From Aselliscus stoliczkanus (lineage: Eukaryota > Chordata > Mammalia > Chiroptera > Hipposideridae), in assembly GCA_033961575.1 (NCBI GenBank), contig CM066727.1:150955434-151019433 (forward strand): a stretch of DNA of 64,000 nucleotides, read 5' to 3'. Within the stretch, counting starts at the first letter, position 1, and each line of letters opens with the position of its first letter. Below are positions 22,230 through 34,000 of this stretch, in pieces. A model generated the notes under the pieces. It did no database searches. It had not been told where the DNA came from and saw only the letters and a list, made by a program, of their open reading frames with translations. A program made the position numbers and the translations under genes.

Positions 22230-22860
22230 TATTATAATCTTTTTAAAAATATTAAATTTATTAGGGTGACATTGATTAGTAAAATTATATAGACTTCAAG
22301 TGTACATTTCCACAATATGTCATCATTTTTCTCTGTCATAATAATTTGTTTTGATTCAATAATAAAAAAAGAATAGATGAAAGGAAAGAAAGCTAAAAGT
22401 GTATTTTGACTGCTTCTGACTGAGCAGAAGCACTACCAGGCCACTTTTACCTCCACAGATGACACACTCAAAGGGCAAACTAAGCAGGCACCAGAGCCCT
22501 GCTAAAGTGAATTCTGCTCCATAGGGTCATCCCCTGCACAACAGCTCCTTCTCAGTAATCAGGACCAGTCCTCATAACCAATCAGCCCAAGGATCAATCA
22601 TTCCATTAACATGCAAATAGCAACCAAGGCTCAACTATGAGAGAAGGGCACACACAACCCACACAAGGGACACATCTGGAGCACCCAGCTCAGGAGACCA
22701 GCAAAACCTTGCCACTGGGCCCCACAGCACACCTACTACATAAGGCCACTCTACTGAGACCAGGAGACATTGCCACTCTACCTAATACATAGAAACAAAC
22801 AGAGAGAGGCAGCCAAAATGGGGATACAAAGAAACATATCCCAAATGAAAAGATAATACA
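22230..22860. mobile_element. L1 fragment with inverted 5' part (twin priming)
   Basis: The left part, about 22230-22380, is an L1 3' end on the minus strand (T-rich start, then TTTATTAGGGTGACATTGAT). The right part, about 22390-22860, is L1 5'UTR in the plus orientation running into the ORF1 start: ATGGGGATACAAAGAAACAT at 22818 matches the outer L1's ORF1 start ATGGGGAGACAAAGAAATAC. The 5'UTR differs from that of the large L1, so it comes from another subfamily. The opposite orientation of the two ends is the usual product of twin priming, although two independent insertions are possible. Confidence 0.6.
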
Positions 22861-24238
22861 CATTAGGACTATATTGTAAACACCAATTATCTTATTACCA
22901 GTCTGATTTAGTTTTATCTTCTTTCAAGCAATGGACTGTGAATTATTAAGGTTTACTCTTATTTTAATAATCTTTAATATATGACATAGTACATTTTTAA
23001 ACTCAAGAAAAATATCTTTTAAACATATAGAAAACATTTTTGGCTGTCATATTATATGACTGTTTTGTAATTATTCTTACCTGAATTTATTCTTTCTTTA
23101 TCTTGTGAACATTTTCATGTGAAACTGTAGAGATCCAAATTCTTCTTATTTCAATCTAGGAAAGAAGATGCATTTGAAAAACAAACAAACAAACAAATAA
23201 AAAACAACTATCAATGGCAATGTCAAAATTTAATATCTCAAATAATGTTTAAATTCCGATAAAATAGTAACCTTCTTAAGCAGGGCATGACTATGTTCTT
23301 CATTAGTGCATTGCTGGTAGGTCCAAAATTTTCCATTACCTATTATTAAAGTTTGCTCTTTCTTTAATATAATTTTGTTTGAAAACCTAGAGTATGTATT
23401 TTTCTGAACACAGAGTGCATATGATAGACTGGGAATCTCTTTAGTTCTCTTAAGAGAATTATGGGCATTTCTCTACCCAAATTGAAATAAGTACCAATAA
23501 ATCTATGAAATCAAACTGCATGCAAATCTCTTGCCTCCATGCTGACATGTTTCTCAAGATATGGAATGAAGATGAGAGCAAAGTTGAAATTTAAGTCAAG
23601 CAACAAGAATCCCTGGTTCCTAATGACATACAAAAACAGTAGCAGCCAGAATCCACGGTAGTCAAGTTTTTCAAATCCCAAGAAATTATTTCAGAGAACT
23701 GCAGCATAAATTTTTTCAGAATTTTGGAAAAAGTCCCGCTGAGAGAGGACTGAAAAATGATCCAATTAGAATTTCATAAGAAGGGCAAACTTCAGGGTCA
23801 TCCCATGAAGACTACATGAGGAACAAAACACTCAGTTTGACTTCTTCATTTGTTGAATACTCTTAGGACAATCACAAAGTTATTTCGGATAAGACTCCTT
23901 CTTAGAAAGCTTCTTTCTTTATATTAAGCCAAAGTTTGCCTCTCTGTAACTTCTATCCACCTGTTAGAGCCTCTACTCAAAATTGTGCTTTCTGAAGTGA
24001 CACTGAATATCACTATTTGATCCTCTAAATGACATCCTTTCAAAAATTAAAAGGACAAATACATTATTTCGCCTATAATCTTCTCATTTCTGGATCCAAC
24101 GTCCTTGTTTTCAATTAGAATCTTCTTTCAGCAGCAACTGAGTAATTTCTATCTTCCCACTGCCCCTGTCAAAAAATCCATTGCTATTATTTGACATCAG
24201 ACTGGATATAATCTATCCCCTTGAAATATAACTTCATA
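22861..24238. other. Intergenic, nothing recognised
   Basis: AT-rich sequence upstream of the OR9K-like pseudogene, the direction in which its promoter would lie. A short (CAAA)n patch occurs near 23186. No coding or RNA feature is visible. Confidence 0.45.
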
Positions 24239-24420
24239 GGGCCGGCCGAGTGGCTCAGTTGGTTAAGAGCTCGCTCAAAAGTGCGAGCTCTGAGCAACAA
24301 GGTTGCTGGCTGGATTCCCAGCCCAAGCTGAGCAGCCACTGAGCTGCCAACAGGTGGCGATGGCTCAGCTAAAAAAAACAAAAACAAAAACAAAACAAAA
24401 CACACACAAAAAAACAAAAT
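24239..24420 (+). mobile_element. SINE type B
   Basis: GGGCCGGCCGAGTGGCTCAG head, GAGCTCGCTCAAAAGTGCG, GAGCTGCCAACAGGTGGCGA, GGCTCAGCT, then an A-rich tail with CAAAA and ACAC units. The CTCF-like motif is at 24347-24360, one base further from consensus than in the best copies. The target duplication is unclear. Confidence 0.88.
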
Positions 24421-24904
24421 CACTTCCTAATTACTTGCAATTTATACTTCTTTTACGGCATATAAGGCTGAAAGGTGTGTCGTTTTTTTGGTGTCGGGGT
24501 TTTAAGGGTTTTTTGCATGTTTTCCTCTTATTAATCTTGCAGTCAAAACAAACCTTTAGTGTTGTTTTTGTTTTGTTACTAAGCCAAATGTTCCCTGTTC
24601 TTGTTTTGTATATTTCTCCTACATCTTCTCTCTCTCCAGCTATTTCTTCCCACTTTGAGGTATTTTATACTTAACCTCTTTTTACATTTCAGACTATTGG
24701 TTTTATCCCATATTTCTGTTATAAAAATGTTTAAATATATTTTCAGACTTTCTGATATTAGTGAGTCCTTCATGTTTTGGGACATATGTAAGTTATATTA
24801 TAATAGACTTCTGAGTTTTGACTGAAGTAATTTTTCAACAGAAATTATTCAAGATGGCTTGATAAAGCCTCCCTAACAGGTTTATGAAGATCCATTAATT
24901 TAAG
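24421..24904. other. Intergenic, nothing recognised
   Basis: T-rich unique-looking sequence with no supported feature. Confidence 0.45.
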
Positions 24905-25034
24905 AAATGTATATTGGGGGCTGGCTGAGTGGCGCGGTGGTTAAGTGCTGGCTTGGGAAGCCAGTGGCCCCGGTTCGGATCCCACATATGAGGGCCAGTG
25001 ATACTGCCCTCAAAAAAAAAAAAAAATGTATATT
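24905..25034 (+). mobile_element. SINE type A with TSD
   Basis: The element at 24916-25023, GGGGCTGGCTGAGTGGCGCG to CACTGCCCTC-type end plus poly-A, is bounded by AAATGTATATT at 24905-24915 and 25024-25034. Confidence 0.9.
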
Positions 25035-25399
25035 TGTTAAATCTTATTAATTTCAGTCTTTTTTAATGAAGACTTTAAAATAGCTCATTAAAATAAAGAT
25101 ATATTATATGAGAATCTTCTAAATGACTATTACCTTCATTAGAAAAGAATTTCAATTCACTTTTCCTTATTCTGAACTCACCAAATAATTTTGTGAAATA
25201 TAAGAAGATATGAGCAAATTATCAAGTTTTTAAGTTTCTTGATATGCATACATAACTACAAAATTAATATATAAAATAACCTTTTATTTATTCATTTTGT
25301 CTATAGATAGATTCAATTGTCATCTCAGAAATTGTTCTTTTACATGAACTGAATATCATGGTTCTAATTCATGAAACTGAGAAGCCAGACAATTCACAT

Positions 25400-25690
25400 A
25401 GAAGCTTTTCATAATCTGGCTTTATAAAGTGTATTTCCAACTTCAAGTTTTAGCCTTTCTTCTCCCTCAACTTATACTCAGCCTCAGCATACTACTCTCA
25501 TTGCCTGACTAAATAGACCTTGGAGTCTTATGACCTCCTACCATTACTTATGCCTTTTTTTCTTGACATGAATATCTTTCCTACCCCTTTACTTTTACTT
25601 ATGTACTGAAATTACCTATTATTACTATCATAAATACCTCTAAACTCTTCCCTTCATGTGTTTATTTACCACCATAACTTAAAATGTTGC
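25400..25690 (+). repeat. Probable L2 remnant
   Basis: CATAATCTGGCTTTATAAAG and the following TTTCTTCTCCCTCAACTTAT recall the L2 pattern of 'atctggcc...cctcatctcctactactc'. Highly diverged. Confidence 0.35.
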
Positions 25691-25768
25691 CTTTAATATG
25701 AATTTTGTACACAGAATTTAAAACCCAGGTATCTATTTAGATGTCCTATTAGCTTACAAAACAAACTC

Positions 25769-25913
25769 AGGTTAACTCCCTTTTCTTTTTTTTCTTTTTT
25801 TTTAGGGCAGTGTCACTGGCCCTCATCTGTGGGACCGAACCGGGGCCACTGGCTTCCCAAGCCAGCGCTTAACCACCACGCCACTCGGCCGGCCCTAGGC
25901 CAACCCCCTTTTC
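25769..25913 (-). mobile_element. SINE type A with TSD
   Basis: The element at 25785-25896 reads on the minus strand. Flanks AGGTTAACTCCCTTTTC (25769) and AGGCCAACCCCCTTTTC (25897) are a 17 bp target duplication with two mismatches. Confidence 0.88.
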
Positions 25914-26202
25914 AATCCTGACTTGCTTAATGGTATAGAAATGAATATGAGCAGAGGAAACATGAAAAATAATTTTTTTCTTCAAATCAGTGTTTTGACA
26001 TGCTGACCATTGAGAAAAACCTTGAAAAAATATTTTTAGATTGCATAGAGTAAAACCAAGAAATCATCTATATTGAAATACCAGTGATTAGACAAATAAA
26101 CTTGAACAAAAAATGAAAATGTTATTCTTAGGTGCCTACTCTCCAAACTATCAAACATATAGGTCTAGCCTGTTCTCTGCCTCCCTCTCAAATCTCTCAT
26201 CT

Positions 26203-26209
26203 CTCTCTC

Positions 26210-26275
<66 letters not shown>

Positions 26276-26276
26276 T
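26203..26276 (+). repeat. (CT)n(AC)n compound microsatellite
   Basis: A long CT dinucleotide run passes directly into an AC run. Confidence 0.95.
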
Positions 26277-26507
26277 ACTGCATTAGCTAACAATCTTTAA
26301 ATAAATACACAGATGTTTCCTTTGAACTTAGCACTACACCATCTCATCTTATATATTATAAATTATATCACATATATTTATGTAAATAAACAATTTCAAA
26401 TAAAAAAGGCACACAGACGACTAAACATAACATTTAAGGATAAAAACACAAATATATACTATAGTAAAATTTAAGACTATCTATAAAACAAAGAAATTTC
26501 TTAGTGG

Positions 26508-28625
26508 GATCATATCTCAACATAATAAAGGCCATATATGATAAGCACACAGAAAACATCATACTCAATGGGGACAGGCTAAAAGTTTTCCCCTTAAGAT
26601 CAGGAATAAGACAAGGCTGCCCACTTTCACCACTTCTATTTAACACAGTTCTGGAAGTTCTAGCCACAGCAATCAGACAAGAAAATGAAATAAAAGGCAT
26701 CCAAATTGGAAAGGAGGAAGTCAAATTGTCATTATATGCAAATGACATGATACTATATGAGAGAATCCCAAAGACTCCACCGAAAATCTGCTAGAACTGA
26801 TAAACAAACTTGGTAAGGTAGCAGGATACAAAATTAATATTCAGAAATCAGTTGCATTTTTATACACCAATAATAAACTATCAGAAGAAGAAATCAGGAA
26901 ATCAATCCCTTTTACAATTGCTTCAAAAACAATAAAATATCTAGGAATCAATTTAACTAAAGAAGTAAAAGACCTGTACTCAGAAAATTATGAGACACTG
27001 AAGAGAAAAATCAAAGAAGATACAAATAAATGGAAATACATACCATGCTCATGGATAGGAAGAATTAATATAGTTAAAATGTCAATACTACCTAAGGCAA
27101 TATATAGATTCAATGCAATTCCAATCAAACTACCAAGGACGTTTTTCTCAGAAATAGAACATAGAATCCTAAAATGTATATGGAACCACAAAAGACCCCG
27201 AATAGCCATGGCAATCTTTAGAAATAAGAACAAAGTGAGAGGCATCATGCTATCTGACATCAAAACATACTACAAGGCTACAGTAATCAAAGCAGTATAG
27301 TACTGGCATAAAAATAGACCATAGACCAATGGAACAGAATAGAGAGCCCAGGAATAAATCCATCCATATACGATCATTTAACTTATGACAATGGAAGCAA
27401 GAATTTACATTGGAGTAAAGACAGTCTATTTACTAAATGGTGCTGGGAAAACTGGACTGACACGTGCAAAAAAATGAAAATGGACCACCTACTTACACCA
27501 TATATGAGAACAAACTCAAAATGGATTAAAGACTTAAATGTAAGACATGAAACCATAAAACTCCTAGAAGAAAGCACAGGGAGTAAATTTGGAGACACTA
27601 CCCTCAGTAATATTTTTACTGATATATCCCCTCGGGCTACAGAAATAAAAGAAAAAATGAACATATGGGATTACATCAAACTTAAAAGTTTTTTCACAGC
27701 AAAGGAAATCATCAATAAAACAAAAAGGTAGCCTACTGAATGGGAGAAGATATTTGCCAATGATATATCTGATAAGGGGTTAATATTGAAAATTTATAAA
27801 ACACTCATTCAACTCAACACCAAAAAAAACCAAACAACCCAATTAAAAAATGGGCAGAGAAAGGGCCGGCCGAGTGACTCAGTTGGTTAAGAGCTCGCTC
27901 AAGAGTGCGAGCTGAGCTCTGAGCAACAGCTGTTCGAGGCCAGCCCGAGCTGAGTTGCCGTTGAGCTGCCAACAGGTGGCAGGATGGCTCAGCTAAAAAA
28001 AAAAAAAAAAATGGGCAGAGGATATGAAGAGGCATTTCTCTAAAGAGGACATACAGATGGCCAACAGGCATATGAAAAAATGTTCAACCTCACGAATCAT
28101 CAGAGAAATGCAAATAAAAACCACAATGAGATACCACCTCACTCCGATCAGAATGGCTATCATCAATAAATCAACAAACAACAAGTGGTGGCAAGGGAGA
28201 AAAGGGAACCCTGGTGCACTGTTGGTGGGATTGCAGATTGGTGCAGCCATTATGGAAATCAGTATGGAGGTATCTCAAAAAAAACTGGAAACGGAACTGC
28301 AGTATATGACCCAGCAATTCCACTCTTGGGTATCTATCCAGAAGAATCCAAAACATTAATTCGAAAAAATATATGCACCCCTATGTTTATTGCAGCGCTA
28401 TTTATAACAGTCAAGACTTGGAAACAACTAAAATGCCCATCGGTAGATGACTGGATTAAGAGACTGTGGTACATTTATACAACGGAGTATTACTCCGCTC
28501 TAAAGAAGAATGAAATTGTACTATTTGCAACAATATGGATGGACCTAGAGACTATAATGTTAAGTGAAATAAGTCAGTCGGAGAAAGACAAATACCATAT
28601 GATCTCACTTATGTGTGGAATCTGA
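26508..28625 (+). pseudogene. L1 ORF2 C-terminal half, disrupted
   Basis: Visible pieces: RT motif [20 protein letters not shown] near 26612; YAND; thumb/connection region near 27079-27300 ([20 protein letters not shown]); [20 protein letters not shown] near 27474; and the C-terminal segment 28185-28625 ending MISLMCGI. The endonuclease is missing and the SINE splits the gene, so it is dead. Confidence 0.88.
27845..28020 (+). mobile_element. SINE type B inside L1 with TSD
   Basis: The element at about 27863-28005 is flanked by AAAAAATGGGCAGAG at 27845-27859 and 28006-28020, a duplicated piece of L1 ORF2. The CTCF-like CCAACAGGTGGCAG is at 27969-27982. It is younger than the L1 it interrupts. 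Confidence 0.92.
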
Positions 28626-29454
28626 AAAACTGAATGAACGAGCAAAGTAAACAGAAACACACTCATAGATATAGAGAAAAAACTGATGGTTGCTAGCTGG
28701 GAGTGGGGAGGGGATGAGAGTGAAGGGGAAGGGATTAGACAGCATAAATAGGCAACTACAATATTGCCACAGGGATATGAAAGACAGTTCGGGGAATATA
28801 CTAATGTTGCAAAAATTTGTGGCATGTCCGATGGTCACATGTCTTGTTAGGGAGACCACTTCATGGATGGAGTACAGGCTTGATCACTGCACTGTACACC
28901 TGAAGCTGATGTTGTATAATATTGTATGCCAACTGTAATTGAATATATAGATAGTCATGGGATGTGGAGTATACTGGGAAGGGAGTCAAAGGAATTGTAA
29001 TAAATATGTATGATGTGTGGGGGGGGAGTGGGGTGGTGAACTGGGGGAGGAGGGTTGTCACTTTGAGGGGTAAACTATTGCACTGTGTTGTACACCGGAA
29101 ACTAATTTTTTTAAAAATGTTTATTTCACAAAAGAATTTAAAAAAAAAGCATCAATACTAACACAAAAGATAAATAGATGGAAAACTGCCTGGACACCTG
29201 GTGAAGTTTTAATAAGGTGTAATAATATCCTGCATATCAGGGGTGTCAAAGAAGAGGAAGAAGGTGGAGAAGTGAGAGAATAGCATTCTTTGTGGGGAAT
29301 TCTTTTAAATATATATTTTTAGACAATAAAGATCTTTCTGTTTCTCAAAAAAAAAAAAATTCTAAATCCCTTCTGAAAGAATAGATAATTTTAAAAAGAA
29401 TAAGAATGATATTGCCATCTGACTTCTTAAAGGCTATCCTGAAAAAATTGAATC

Positions 29455-29590
29455 AAGAACTTAAGACCTTGGGCTGGCCGAGTGGCGCGGTGGTTAAGCG
29501 CTGGCTTAGGAAGCCAGCAGCCCCAGTTCAGGTCCCACATGGCCAGTGACACTGCCCTCAAAAAAAAAAAAAAAAAAGAACTTAAGACCT
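29455..29590 (+). mobile_element. SINE type A with perfect TSD
   Basis: The element at 29470-29575 lies between two copies of AAGAACTTAAGACCT (29455-29469 and 29576-29590). It has a short internal deletion (CACATGGCCAGTG). Confidence 0.92.
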
Positions 29591-29754
29591 AAAATTTTAT
29601 AATTTAATTCCAAATGTGCTATAAAAACTTTCTGATACATAAGGCCTAAGAAATTTTACCTCAAAAAATGAATCTTTTGAGGATTTTTTTGAAGTCTAAA
29701 AAGGCAGAGTAGCTTAGTGAGTAAAAGTAAGTTTTAAATCCATTAAATAGTTGT

Positions 29755-30310
29755 ATTAGTGTTCTCCAGAGAAACAAAACCCATAGGGTGGATAAATAAG
29801 ATAGATAGGATAGACAGATAGATCAATCTAGAATGAGATTTATTATAAAGAATTGGCTCATGTGATTAGGGAACCTGAGAAATCCCACCATCTGCCTTCT
29901 GCAAACTGGAGACCCAGGAAAGTGGTGATGTAAATTTCAGTCTGAGACCAAAGATCTGAGAACTACCAATGATGTAAATTATAGTCCAAGGGTAAGAAAA
30001 GATGGATGTTTCAGTTAAAGCAGTCAGGCAGAGAGAAAAACATTCAACCTTCTTTTGTTCTATTCGGGTAGATGACACCTACAACACTGAGGAGGGTAAT
30101 CTGCTTTAGTCAGGCTACTAGTCAAATACTAATCTCTCCCAGAAACATCCTCACAGACATACCCAGAAATAATGTTTAATCAGATACCTGAGCATCTCAT
30201 GACCCATTCAAGTTGACCAATAAAATTATGCAATAAAATTCTACTCCTTGTTACCTTGGAACCCATATGCATCTCTGTAAACTATATTTAATCTCCAAAT
30301 AAATACAATA
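29755..30310 (-). repeat. Old placental interspersed repeat, minus strand
   Basis: On the minus strand the sequence contains AATAAATCTCATTCTAG and then TTTTGTTTCTCTGGAGAACA. In the middle it reads TTTCTGGGTATGTCTGTGAG and GATTACCCTCCTCAGTGTTG. I recognise this order as a very common old placental repeat (an L1 3'-end or LTR type), but cannot assign the family with certainty. Confidence 0.45.
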
Positions 30311-30489
30311 ACAAGGTCATAATTCCACCTAACATTACACAACTGTCCTTCATACAACCAAAAATACACTAATCTCTTCCGCAGAAGATGAGATAAAGTT
30401 TTTGAATGATGTTTATTCTGCTTCTTAGTATACCATAACTTAAATACTATAATGTAACACTAATAATATTTAAATCCTATGATATATGT

Positions 30490-31390
30490 ACTTCAACATA
30501 TTAAAGGTCATATATGACAAGCCCACAGCTAACATCATACTCGATAATGAAAGGTTAAAAGCTTTTCCCCTAAGATCAGGAATAAGACAACTGTGCCTAC
30601 TCCTACTCAACATATTATTGGAGTCCTAGCCAGAGCAATTAGGCAATAAAAAACATAAAAAGGCATCCAAATTGGAAAGGAAGAAGTAAAATTGTCTCTC
30701 TTTGCAGATAACATGAGATTATATATAGCAAACCCTAAAGACCCCACCAAAAAACAAAACGAAACAAAACAAAAAACAGTTAGGACTAATAAATGAATAC
30801 AGTAGAGTTGTAGGATACAAAATCAATATACAAAAAATAGTTGTAATTCTATATTATCTGAAAAGAAAAACTATATGAAAGAGAGCTACCTAAGGAGAAA
30901 TAAACAACCCCATTTATAATAAAAAAGAATAAAATATTTTTTCTATTCCTTAGATTGTCTGTCCACTTTGTTAATGGTTTCTTTTGCTATGTAGAAGCTC
31001 CTCAGTTGTACTGCAAAAGAAACCATCAACACAGTGAACAGACAACCTATAGACTAGGAAAAAATATTTGCAAACCATATGTCTGATAAGGGGTCAATAT
31101 CCAAAATATATTAAAAAAAAAACTCAAACATATCTCAATGGCAAAAAAAAAAAAAAAATCCAAATAATCCAATTTAAAAATGGGCAAAGGACCTGAATAG
31201 ACATTTCTCCACAAAGGTATATGAAAGGCCAACAGGTACATGAAAACAGTCAACATCACTAGTCATCAGGAAAATGCAAATCAAAACCACAATGAGAAGC
31301 TACCTCACTCCTGATATAATGGCTATCATCAAAAACACAGGCGAGAACAAGGGGGAAAACTATCTGGGAAAAAAAAAAGAAAAAAATATA
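30490..31390 (+). mobile_element. Degenerate L1 fragments with inverted junction
   Basis: 30490-30930 is L1 reverse transcriptase sequence on the plus strand (AAGGTCATATATGACAAGCC; TTTGCAGATAACATGAGA for the YADD region). 30931-31010 is L1 in the minus orientation, and 31013-31360 is the downstream ORF2 region on the plus strand. The last two overlap as an inverted repeat. Frames are heavily broken. Confidence 0.7.
30931..31069. repeat. 57 bp inverted repeat at an L1 junction
   Basis: The arm 30931-30987 (ending AATGGTTTCTTTTGC) is complementary to 31013-31069 (starting GCAAAAGAAACCATCAACAC), with about nine mismatches and a 25-base loop. Both arms are the same segment of L1 ORF2. Confidence 0.85.
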
Positions 31391-31657
31391 TATATAGTAA
31401 CTGAAAAATGAAATTATTTTCTTTTTGACAAAAGAAGGACAAAGACAACAACTTCAATCTATATTATTTGCTTATGACTACTGATGTTTGAAGAGAAAAT
31501 CACAACCCATGTATTTGTAAATCCAGATTGAAGAATAAGTGGGCTCTGAAAGGTTTCTAGCAGTTCTTTTAAAATCATATCCTGGTGGGCTGTCAGGTTT
31601 ATCATAGAACTTCCTAGGTTAGCACTTCTTTGCAAGAAATCAAGAAACTACATCACA

Positions 31658-31658
31658 A

Positions 31659-31702
<44 letters not shown>

Positions 31703-31723
31703 AAAGAAAGAACAGAAGAAAAA

Positions 31724-31779
<56 letters not shown>

Positions 31780-31800
31780 ACAGAAGAAAGAAAAAAGAGA
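31658..31800 (+). repeat. (GAAA)n microsatellite
   Basis: Two long runs of AAAG units separated by AACAGAAGAAAAAAAG, followed by a purine-only tail to about 31850. The lysine/glutamate frame across it is an artefact. Confidence 0.95.
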
Positions 31801-31935
31801 AAAGGCAAAATAATAAAAGGGAAAAAAAAGAAGGGAAAAAAAAAAAAAAAGAAACTACATCACATCAAAAATCCATCAAAGGAAAAAAAGTCCATCAAAG
31901 GAGAATGAGTAAAATGACAGATATAACATTTTCTT

Positions 31936-32101
31936 AGTTTGTTTTTTGTTGTTGTTGTTTTTTTTTTTTTTAGCTGAGCCATCCTATCACCTCAGCAGCA
32001 GCTCAGCTCGGGCCTGGCATTGAACTGCTGTTCCTCAGAGCTCATATTCTTGAGTGAGCTCTTAAACAACTGAGCCACTCAGCTGGCCCCAGTTTGTTTT
32101 T
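31936..32101 (-). mobile_element. SINE type B with short TSD
   Basis: The element at about 31947-32090 reads on the minus strand. AGTTTGTTTTT at 31936 and 32091 is the target duplication. The CTCF-like block is mutated (CTATCACCTCAGCAG). Confidence 0.85.
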
Positions 32102-32239
32102 ATTTTAGTTTTAGTTCGGTGGTTCACAGAGTGGATGTTGCTATGATGTAAAAAATCAGTCATTTTAAAATTATTCACCTTAAAAAACAAACAAAACAAG
32201 CAACAACAACAAAAAAACATAGCATGAATGATACTCACA

Positions 32240-32945
32240 GGCTGGGGCGCCCTCAGGGGACACCGTGTGGCTTCAGAAGAGTGGGGCAGTAAGTACAGGG
32301 GACTTACTGGACGCAGGGGAAGGGAGAGGGAGGGCTGGAATGTGGTGAGCATCAGAGAATGGCGAATTCTGGGCTAAAGAGCCGCTACTGAACCCCACTC
32401 TTCCTAGAGGAAGTCCAATTTCGTGGGATGTCCGGAGTTCTACGGCAGCTGGCAGAGGAGCCTGGTATGAGAAACAGCTGAGTGTTCCAGGTGCCGGAGG
32501 ACCCTCGTCTAGACTTACCCATAGGGAGCCTGGTTCGTGCCACCTATCAAGCAAACCCCAGTACCTGAAGAAGCTTCACACCCTCAACTCAGGGTCACAG
32601 TGTATTCACCTCTACTCCGTGGCTGGGGTAGGTGCGGGAGAAGAGTTCTGGCCCAAAGGCTGCGCAGGTGCTGATCCTCTGGAGGCCAGAATGAAGGAAT
32701 GAACTGCACATGCATGGGCCGTGCTTCGATAACCTTCCAGGAAGCCCAAGGCCGGAGGATAGCAACGTTGGCGGCTTCTTGCGTATAACTCTGGGGCCCA
32801 ACAAGACAAATGCCAAGGTCCAAAACCACTGCAAACCCGAACATGCTGTTCCACTGGAGACCTCTAGGCCAGCAGGTCATATGGCCACAGGAAGAGGAGG
32901 CAAAAATTTTGCTAGTGGGTTCCTAAGGGTAATAATGAGATGCCA
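32240..32945. other. Unidentified GC-richer island
   Basis: About 700 bp clearly richer in G+C than its surroundings, with scattered CpG. On the minus strand it has overlapping frames of 80-98 codons (32880-32584 and 32554-32273). The sequence runs MTCWPRGLQWNSMFGFAVVL and later GPQSYTQEAANVAI, with a hydrophobic stretch. I do not recognise a family. It could be a decayed retropseudogene, a fragment of an old ERV or a conserved regulatory island. No poly-A tail or splice structure is visible. Confidence 0.3.
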
Positions 32946-33399
32946 CTAGCATTTCCACCCATTGATTCTTGGAACCCTGAATCCTGCTAAGAAGTACAAG
33001 ATACGGTTACAAATTGAACTAATTATAAATTATCCTTTTTCTCTTGGAGAAGACATTGAATTTTGTATCATCTCTTCTTTGTCATCCAATTGGATTAGGT
33101 TTGATTTGCTGCACCCTTTTATATGAATTGAGTCTGAGGCATATTGTAATTGTCCATCAGCACACAATACGTAAGTTACTTAACTCATAGTTTTCTAACT
33201 TGATTCTTCAAATCCAGCGCTCTTCCCTACTGGCTGAACCATAGCCAGAGTCTTCATAGTTTAAAAAAATAAAAGATCTAGAGATATCTACATTTTAAGA
33301 GGATTTTCTTAAATTCCATCCAGAAAGAAAGATGAATTTCATTATTAGTTTAGAAATCTCCAGCCATGAGTTCCTTTACTTAGTAAATGGGCTTTCAAA

Positions 33400-34000
33400 A
33401 TCAGAAGAAGATTTCTGTCCTTAAGGCAATAATACGTTACTAAATTTGACTATATTTAAATTTTTAAAAAATCTGTATGATCAAATAGGCGATAAACAAT
33501 ATATTTCTTTTACAACTCACAAACTGGAAGAAAATACAGGCAGTGCCCACAACCAGCAAAGGATTACTATCCAGGATACATAATTACTTCTATAACTTTA
33601 TAAGAAAAAAAGAAACAAATAAATAAGTGGGCTATTGATAATAGGAAATTCATATAACAGGAAACTAAAAAATCTTTTTAAAAAAGGAAACAAAAATTTT
33701 TAATTGCATTTAGTATCACTAATAATGAGGTAGATATTTAAGTCCTAACTATTTTGCACTCATCAAACTGGCAAATAAGGACAAAGAAAAATGGATGTTC
33801 TTGAAGTGTAAACTGGTGTAACCTATTTGGAGAGCAATTTATAAATACCTAAGAAAGTAGAAGATACATATACTGCATGACCCAGCAATTTCGCTTTTAA
33901 GTATACACCCCAAATAAGCTCTCAGACATGTATACAACAGACATAAGCATATACATGAACAATTTTCATTTTTTAACTTAAAATACGAAAAAAATTTCTA
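33400..34000 (+). repeat. Old L1M ORF2 fragment
   Basis: Phrases such as CAAAGGATTACTATCCAGGA, AAGTGGGCTATTG and ATGACCCAGCAATTTCGCTT are diverged L1 ORF2 3' sequence on the plus strand. It is much older than the other L1 copies here. Confidence 0.6.

Larger units (their letters stand above)
26508..29115 (+). mobile_element. LINE-1, 5' truncated, plus strand
   Basis: Begins in the reverse transcriptase part of ORF2 ([20 protein letters not shown]) and runs through [19 protein letters not shown], the C-terminal region [13 protein letters not shown] and the 3'UTR to TACACCGGAAACTAATTTTT. It is interrupted by a type B SINE at 27863-28005. The reading frame is broken in several places. The catalytic YADD reads YAND at 26735-26746. 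The 3' region matches that of the large L1, so the two are related subfamilies. Confidence 0.9.

Noticed and set aside
31630..31908. 92-codon lysine-rich frame
   Set aside because: It is only the (GAAA)n microsatellite and its purine-rich flank.
32584..32880. Possible membrane protein gene or retrogene
   Set aside because: No start context, domain or homology that I can recall, and it overlaps other frames. Kept only as an unidentified island.
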